Shown piece after piece: positions 59,500 to 64,000 of a DNA stretch of 64,000 nucleotides. Under the pieces are notes generated by a model. The model was not told the origin of the DNA. It did not search any database and was given only the letters and a program-made list of their open reading frames with translations. A program made the position numbers and the translations under genes. Source of the stretch: Methylobacter sp. (GTDB lineage Bacteria > Pseudomonadota > Gammaproteobacteria > Methylococcales > Methylomonadaceae); the NCBI GenBank assembly GCA_026399025.1, contig JAPLRU010000073.1, positions 1-64,000 of the forward strand. The letters run 5' to 3'. Positions within the stretch are counted from its first letter, which is position 1, and each line of letters opens with the position of its first letter.

Positions 59500-59718
59500 A
59501 TGGCAAAAGAAGATCAAATTGAAATGGAAGGAAAGGTGATTGACACGCTTCCCAACACCATGTTTCGCGTCGAACTGGAAAACGGTCATGTCGTGACTGC
59601 ACATATCTCAGGAAAAATGCGCAAACATTATATCCGGATTCTTACCGGAGACAGCGTTAAAGTTGAAATGACCCCTTACGATTTAACTAAAGGTCGTATC
59701 ACATTCCGCATGCGTTAA
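59500..59718 (+). CDS. infA: translation initiation factor IF-1
   Basis: 72 residues, full OB-fold ([49 protein letters not shown]). Ribosome site GAGG about 9 bases before the ATG; TATTAT at 59465-59470 could be the -10 of its promoter. infA next to convergent clpA-clpS is a gammaproteobacterial arrangement. Confidence 0.98.
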   Translation: MAKEDQIEMEGKVIDTLPNTMFRVELENGHVVTAHISGKMRKHYIRILTGDSVKVEMTPYDLTKGRITFRMR

Positions 59719-59785
59719 TCCCGTTTTATCAATGGAATTAACGCAAGTTTCTTGAATAGCCGGGCGAACGTCTTCAGTCGCCGTC

Positions 59786-62056
59786 TTAAAAGTTGGCTTC
59801 AGGAACAATCAGCTCAGCACTTTCTATAGCGAAACTCAGTTCATTATCTTTCAGATAAATTCGCACATGCCCACCGTGCGTCAACTCGCCAAACAGTAAA
59901 TCATTCGCTAAAGGTTTTTTGATTTTCTCTTGAATGAGTCGCGCCATCGGTCTGGCTCCCATTTTAGGATCGCAACCGTTTTCAGCCAGCCATAAACGGG
60001 CATCGGCATCCAGCGCTAAGGTCACGTGTTTGTCGGCCAGTAAGGCTTCCAATTCAAAAATGAATTTATCAACGACGTGCCCGACGATTGAAATATCCAA
60101 TGGCTTAAATTGAATAATAGCATCCAAACGGTTGCGGAACTCAGGTGAGAAGCCTTTTTCGATAACCTTCAAGCTGTCGGTGGCATGATCCTGATGGGTA
60201 AAACCAATAGAGGCGCGACTGCCTTCTTCCGCTCCCGCATTGGTCGTCATCACCAGAATGATATTGCGAAAATCCGCTTTACGCCCGTTATTATCGGTCA
60301 ATGAGCCATGATCCATCACTTGTAACAATAGATTGAATACATCAGGGTGGGCCTTTTCCAATTCGTCCAACAACAAAACCGCATGAGGATGCTTGGTCAC
60401 CTGTTCGGTCAATAAACCGCCTTGATCAAAGCCCACATAGCCGGGAGGCGCGCCTATTAATCTGGATACAGTATGCCGCTCCATGTATTCCGACATGTCA
60501 AAGCGAATCAGCTCCACACCCAATACCTTAGCCAACTGCCGCGTCACTTCGGTTTTACCTACGCCGGTAGGTCCTGCAAAAAGAAATGAACCGATAGTTT
60601 TTTGTGAATCCCTAAGTCCTGCCCGTGATAATTTTATGGCTGACGCCAGCGCCGAAATCGCCTCGTCTTGCCCAAACACCAGCATTTTCAGGTTTTTTTC
60701 CAGATTGCTCAGTCTGTCTATGTCATTCGAAGACACTGATTTTGCCGGTACTCTGGCGATTTTTGAGACTATATCCTCAATTTCGGCAACATCGATAAGC
60801 TGCTTGCGGTCGGCTTCGGCAGTCATGCGCTGCTTGGCGCCGGCCTCATCAATAACATCAATGGCTTTATCGGGCAAATGCCGGTCGGTAATATAACGAT
60901 CCGATAATTCCGCCGCCACACGCAGTGCCTCTGAGGAATATTTCACTTCATGATGCTCTTCAAAGCGCGATTTAAGCCCTTTCAAAATCAAGATAGTATC
61001 TTCAACGGAAGGCTCAAGCACATCAACTTTTTGGAATCTGCGCGCCAGAGCATGATCTTTTTCAAAAACGCCGCGGTACTCCTGGTAAGTGGTAGAACCA
61101 ATGCAACGCAATTGACCGGAAGCCAGCGCCGGTTTGATCAAATTGGACGCATCCATCACGCCGCCCGAAGCCGAACCGGCCCCGATAATGGTATGAATTT
61201 CGTCAATAAACAGGATCGAATCAGGTTCTTTATTGAGCTGGTTTAACAGCGCTTTAAGGCGTTTTTCGAAGTCGCCCCGATATTTGGTGCCGGCAACCAG
61301 TGCGCCCAAGTCCAACGAATAAATCACACTGTTCATCAACACATCCGGGACTTGCTCCTCGACAATCCGTTTCGCCAAGCCTTCCGCGATAGCGGTTTTG
61401 CCTACACCCGCCTCACCGACCAGCAAAGGATTATTCTTACGTCGACGGCAAAGCGTCTGAATAGTGCGCTCGACCTCCGCATCTCTACCGATCAAGGGGT
61501 CAATTCGACCTTTCAAGGCTTCTTCATTGAGATTAGTCGCATACTTATCCAATGGACTACCGGAAGCTTCGCCGTCGCCATTGCCTGATTCCGGCGACCG
61601 GCTGGGCGATTCATTTTCAGGGTCGATTTTTGAAATGCCGTGAGCCAGATAATTCACTACATCCAGTCTTGAAATATCCTGTTTATTTAACAGGTAAACC
61701 GCATGTGAATCCTGTTCACTGAATAAGGCTACAAATAAATTGGCGCCGGAAACTTCTTTTTTGTCGGAAGCCTGCACATGAAAGACGGCACGTTGAAGCA
61801 CCCGTTGAAATCCCAAAGTAGGTTGAGTTTCCCGCTGGATGCCAACCGGAATTAACGATGTGGTTTCATCGATAAATTGCGTCAACTGACCGCGCAGCAC
61901 CTTAATGTCGCAACCGCATGCTATCAAAATCGGCTGCGCGGAGGCATTTTCGAGCAATGCCAGCAACAAATGCTCAACCGTGATAAATTCATGCCGTTTA
62001 TCATGCGCATTTTTAAAGGCATTATTTAACGTAATTTCAAGTTCTTTACTTAACAT
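59786..62056 (-). CDS. clpA: ATP-dependent Clp protease ATP-binding subunit ClpA
   Basis: 756 residues. N-domain (about 1-145), first AAA+ module with Walker [10 protein letters not shown] and [13 protein letters not shown], and second AAA+ module with GPTGVGKTE and [14 protein letters not shown]. The ClpP-docking IGF-like loop and C-terminal small domain are present. Unfolds substrates for ClpP. Lies 12 bases after clpS. Confidence 0.97.
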   Translation of the reverse strand: MLSKELEITLNNAFKNAHDKRHEFITVEHLLLALLENASAQPILIACGCDIKVLRGQLTQFIDETTSLIPVGIQRETQPTLGFQRVLQRAVFHVQASDKKEVSGANLFVALFSEQDSHAVYLLNKQDISRLDVVNYLAHGISKIDPENESPSRSPESGNGDGEASGSPLDKYATNLNEEALKGRIDPLIGRDAEVERTIQTLCRRRKNNPLLVGEAGVGKTAIAEGLAKRIVEEQVPDVLMNSVIYSLDLGALVAGTKYRGDFEKRLKALLNQLNKEPDSILFIDEIHTIIGAGSASGGVMDASNLIKPALASGQLRCIGSTTYQEYRGVFEKDHALARRFQKVDVLEPSVEDTILILKGLKSRFEEHHEVKYSSEALRVAAELSDRYITDRHLPDKAIDVIDEAGAKQRMTAEADRKQLIDVAEIEDIVSKIARVPAKSVSSNDIDRLSNLEKNLKMLVFGQDEAISALASAIKLSRAGLRDSQKTIGSFLFAGPTGVGKTEVTRQLAKVLGVELIRFDMSEYMERHTVSRLIGAPPGYVGFDQGGLLTEQVTKHPHAVLLLDELEKAHPDVFNLLLQVMDHGSLTDNNGRKADFRNIILVMTTNAGAEEGSRASIGFTHQDHATDSLKVIEKGFSPEFRNRLDAIIQFKPLDISIVGHVVDKFIFELEALLADKHVTLALDADARLWLAENGCDPKMGARPMARLIQEKIKKPLANDLLFGELTHGGHVRIYLKDNELSFAIESAELIVPEANF

Positions 62057-62068
62057 ACATTCTCCAAC

Positions 62069-62392
62069 CTACACTTCTTCCATCGAACACATCAACGGAT
62101 GCTGATGTTCCCGTGAATAGTCATTAACTATATACACCTTGGTTTCAGCCACATCTTTAGAATACATACCGCACACACCGACACCTTGAGTATGTACTTG
62201 CAGCATCACTTGAGTCGCCTTTTCTTCAGACATATCAAAAAAATCCATTAAAATCTCAATTACAAAATCCATGGGCGTAAAATCGTCATTTAACAAGATC
62301 ACCTTATATAAAGGCGGTCTTTTTAACTTAGGCTTGGCTTCCTGAACAGCTAAGCCGCCATCTTTATCTTTGAATGGATCAAAATCGGACAT
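62069..62392 (-). CDS. clpS: ClpS adaptor protein
   Basis: 107 residues. The core has [23 protein letters not shown], including the acidic pocket residues that bind N-degrons, and [27 protein letters not shown]. It delivers N-end-rule substrates to ClpA, which follows directly on the same strand. Confidence 0.97.
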   Translation of the reverse strand: MSDFDPFKDKDGGLAVQEAKPKLKRPPLYKVILLNDDFTPMDFVIEILMDFFDMSEEKATQVMLQVHTQGVGVCGMYSKDVAETKVYIVNDYSREHQHPLMCSMEEV

Positions 62393-62577
62393 AAAATTTA
62401 ATAGAAAAATATTTAAGCATTAACATAGTGCCAAGTCCAAGGAATTTCAACTCTTAATTAAACAAGGCAGCTGTAAAAGATTAGCGGTACTGCGTATCTT
62501 TTCCCCTGTGCCTTTTTTACCAGCATACTATCTCCAAATCTAGTAAAATGTCAGCTTTTTACTGCCAGGATTCAACA

Positions 62578-63039
62578 ATGGTGTGGAAACCCCATGTTAC
62601 AGTTGCCGCCGTTATTGAACAAGACCAACGTTTTTTACTGGTAGAAGAAGAAACCTCTTACGGACTTCAATTCAATCAACCTGCCGGACATCTTGAACAA
62701 GGCGAAGATCTGATTGCCGCCGTTAAGCGTGAAGTACAGGAAGAAACCGCATGGCAATTTGAGCCTGAACATATTATCGCCATCCAGCTTTGGCGAAAAA
62801 AACCCGATTTCCCCAGTTTTGTCAGAGTTTGTTTTTCCGGCCGTTGCCACTCGCATAGCCCAAGCCAAGCGTTGGATGAAGGCATCGTCGCCACTCATTG
62901 GTTAACGCGCGATGAAATCGAAGCTGAGCGACATCGTTTGCGCAGTCCGTTGGTGCTGATTAGTATAGACGATTATCTTAGCGGGCAACGCCACCCTTTA
63001 TCTTTGCTTAAATCATTTATCGATCTTGACTATGAGTAA
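62578..63039 (+). CDS. nudJ: Nudix hydrolase NudJ (YmfB) type
   Basis: 153 residues from [14 protein letters not shown], a start preceded by AGGA at 8 bases; the frame also opens at 62548. The Nudix box [20 protein letters not shown] is complete. NudJ acts on thiamine and nucleoside di/triphosphates. It overlaps mnmA by 8 bases, as is common in gammaproteobacteria, where the two genes are linked. Confidence 0.92.
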   Translation: MVWKPHVTVAAVIEQDQRFLLVEEETSYGLQFNQPAGHLEQGEDLIAAVKREVQEETAWQFEPEHIIAIQLWRKKPDFPSFVRVCFSGRCHSHSPSQALDEGIVATHWLTRDEIEAERHRLRSPLVLISIDDYLSGQRHPLSLLKSFIDLDYE

Positions 63040-64000
63040 AAAAGTAATCGTCGGCATGTCCGGCGGTGTCGATTCTTCGGTAACCGCATTACTGCTGTTA
63101 GAACAAGGCCATCAAGTCACCGGTTTGTTTATGAAAAACTGGGAAGAAGACGATGGTACCGAATACTGTACGGCGATGGAAGATCTCGCCGACGCCCAAC
63201 AAGTCTGCGATAAATTAGGCATCGAATTAAAAACCGTAAATTTTGCCGCCGAATACTGGGATGAAGTATTTGAAGTATTCCTGTCTGAATTTAAAGCGGG
63301 CCGTACCCCTAATCCCGATATTCTGTGCAACAAGCATGTGAAATTCAAAGCCTTCCTGAATTATGCGATTGAAGATTTGGGCGCGGAATATATCGCCACC
63401 GGCCATTATGCTCGAGTAAGCGAAAGAAACGGCGAATACTTTTTGTTAAAGGGCCTGGACCCGAATAAAGAGCAAAGTTATTTTCTTTATACCTTAGGAC
63501 AAAAGCAGTTATCGCGCACCCTGTTTCCGATCGGTCATTTGCATAAACCGGAAATCCGCGCTATGGCCGATAAAGCCGGTTTTGCCAACAGCCGCAAAAA
63601 AGACAGCACCGGCATTTGTTTTATCGGCGAGCGCAAATTCACCGAATTTTTACAACGTTACCTACCCACCCAGCCCGGCGAAATGCGCACGCCGGAGGGG
63701 CAATACATCGGCAAACATCACGGTCTGATGTATTACACTTTTGGTCAACGCCAAGGTTTGGGTATAGGCGGCGTTAAAAATGCACCGGATGAGCCGTGGT
63801 ATGTACTGGAAAAGGATTTGGAAAATAATGTGCTGATTGTCGGCCAAGGCCATGATCACCCGTTGATGCTGCATAATACCCTGGAAGCGAGTCAACTCGA
63901 TTGGTGTAGCAACAAACCATTGACCCAGCCAATACGCTGTAGCGCTAAAACTCGCTATCGGCAGGCAGATCAGCCTTGCTATTTGGAGCCGATAGGTAAT
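63032..64000 (+). CDS. mnmA: tRNA-specific 2-thiouridylase MnmA (5' part, runs off the window)
   Basis: The first 323 residues are inside the window. P-loop [18 protein letters not shown], first catalytic Cys in [12 protein letters not shown], second in [13 protein letters not shown], and ATGHYARV are all present. It puts sulfur on U34 of tRNAs for Lys, Glu and Gln. The frame is open to the last base; about 40-50 residues are missing. Confidence 0.97.
   Translation, partial: MSKKVIVGMSGGVDSSVTALLLLEQGHQVTGLFMKNWEEDDGTEYCTAMEDLADAQQVCDKLGIELKTVNFAAEYWDEVFEVFLSEFKAGRTPNPDILCNKHVKFKAFLNYAIEDLGAEYIATGHYARVSERNGEYFLLKGLDPNKEQSYFLYTLGQKQLSRTLFPIGHLHKPEIRAMADKAGFANSRKKDSTGICFIGERKFTEFLQRYLPTQPGEMRTPEGQYIGKHHGLMYYTFGQRQGLGIGGVKNAPDEPWYVLEKDLENNVLIVGQGHDHPLMLHNTLEASQLDWCSNKPLTQPIRCSAKTRYRQADQPCYLEPIGN

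Overview
The window looks like a gammaproteobacterial chromosome, possibly a methanotroph of the Methylococcales. The housekeeping end supports the class: ppk-def, infA, clpA-clpS, and a nudJ-mnmA pair. The taxonomic guess beyond class is inference. One tRNA-Asp(GTC) and many small palindromic repeats are present. There is no CRISPR array and no rRNA.

Layout. 1-2.0 kb: a group II intron with its reverse transcriptase/maturase, sitting directly against a perfect 19-bp palindrome. 2.1-3.2 kb: an ornithine-cyclodeaminase-like gene and tRNA-Asp. 3.4-8.0 kb: an accessory patch with a decayed TIR-like remnant, a histidine kinase/receiver/PIN-nuclease trio, and a decayed hepT beside an intact mntA. 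8.2-9.7 kb: an unknown membrane protein. 10.2-32.1 kb: a very long, nearly unbroken minus-strand gene series. Read in its own direction it runs: large multihaem cytochrome, small Cys-rich membrane protein, outer-membrane beta-barrel, 7-, 8- and 6-haem cytochromes, NapH-like membrane polyferredoxin, membrane-anchored cytochrome, 3-haem cytochrome, 16-haem NHL cytochrome, thioredoxin, ccmABC, ccmDEF, ccmGHI. Many neighbours overlap by 4 bp. A vapBC pair and a Uma2-type gene have been inserted among the ccm genes.

32.4-47.4 kb: two plus-strand paralogous giant secreted cytochromes (9 and 8 CXXCH motifs), each preceded by the same 40-bp palindrome. Between them are a TumE-like pair and a strikingly AT-rich cassette (36.9-42.7 kb) of amino-acid permease, PLP decarboxylase, histidine-kinase-like protein and receiver-domain protein. 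That cassette is bordered by IS66-like ends and by two copies of a ~90-bp repeat. Its last gene carries a dnaX-type A_AAA_AAG slippery site that would give a different C-terminus. 47.6-52.1 kb: two secreted DUF1566 proteins, fructose-1,6-bisphosphatase, a lone ParD-like gene and several REP/MITE elements. 52.5-64 kb: GH17-GT2 glucan synthase, yedK, a D-cysteine-desulfhydrase-like enzyme, ppk, def, infA, clpA, clpS, nudJ and the 5' part of mnmA.

Together the cytochrome genes encode about 70 CXXCH motifs, a porin-like barrel, a quinol-side membrane iron-sulfur protein and a complete System I cytochrome maturation set. I infer a dedicated electron conduit from the inner membrane to the cell surface. 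The most novel item is the AT-rich permease/decarboxylase/two-component cassette. The kinase-receiver-PIN trio comes next; it resembles phosphorelay-type defence modules.
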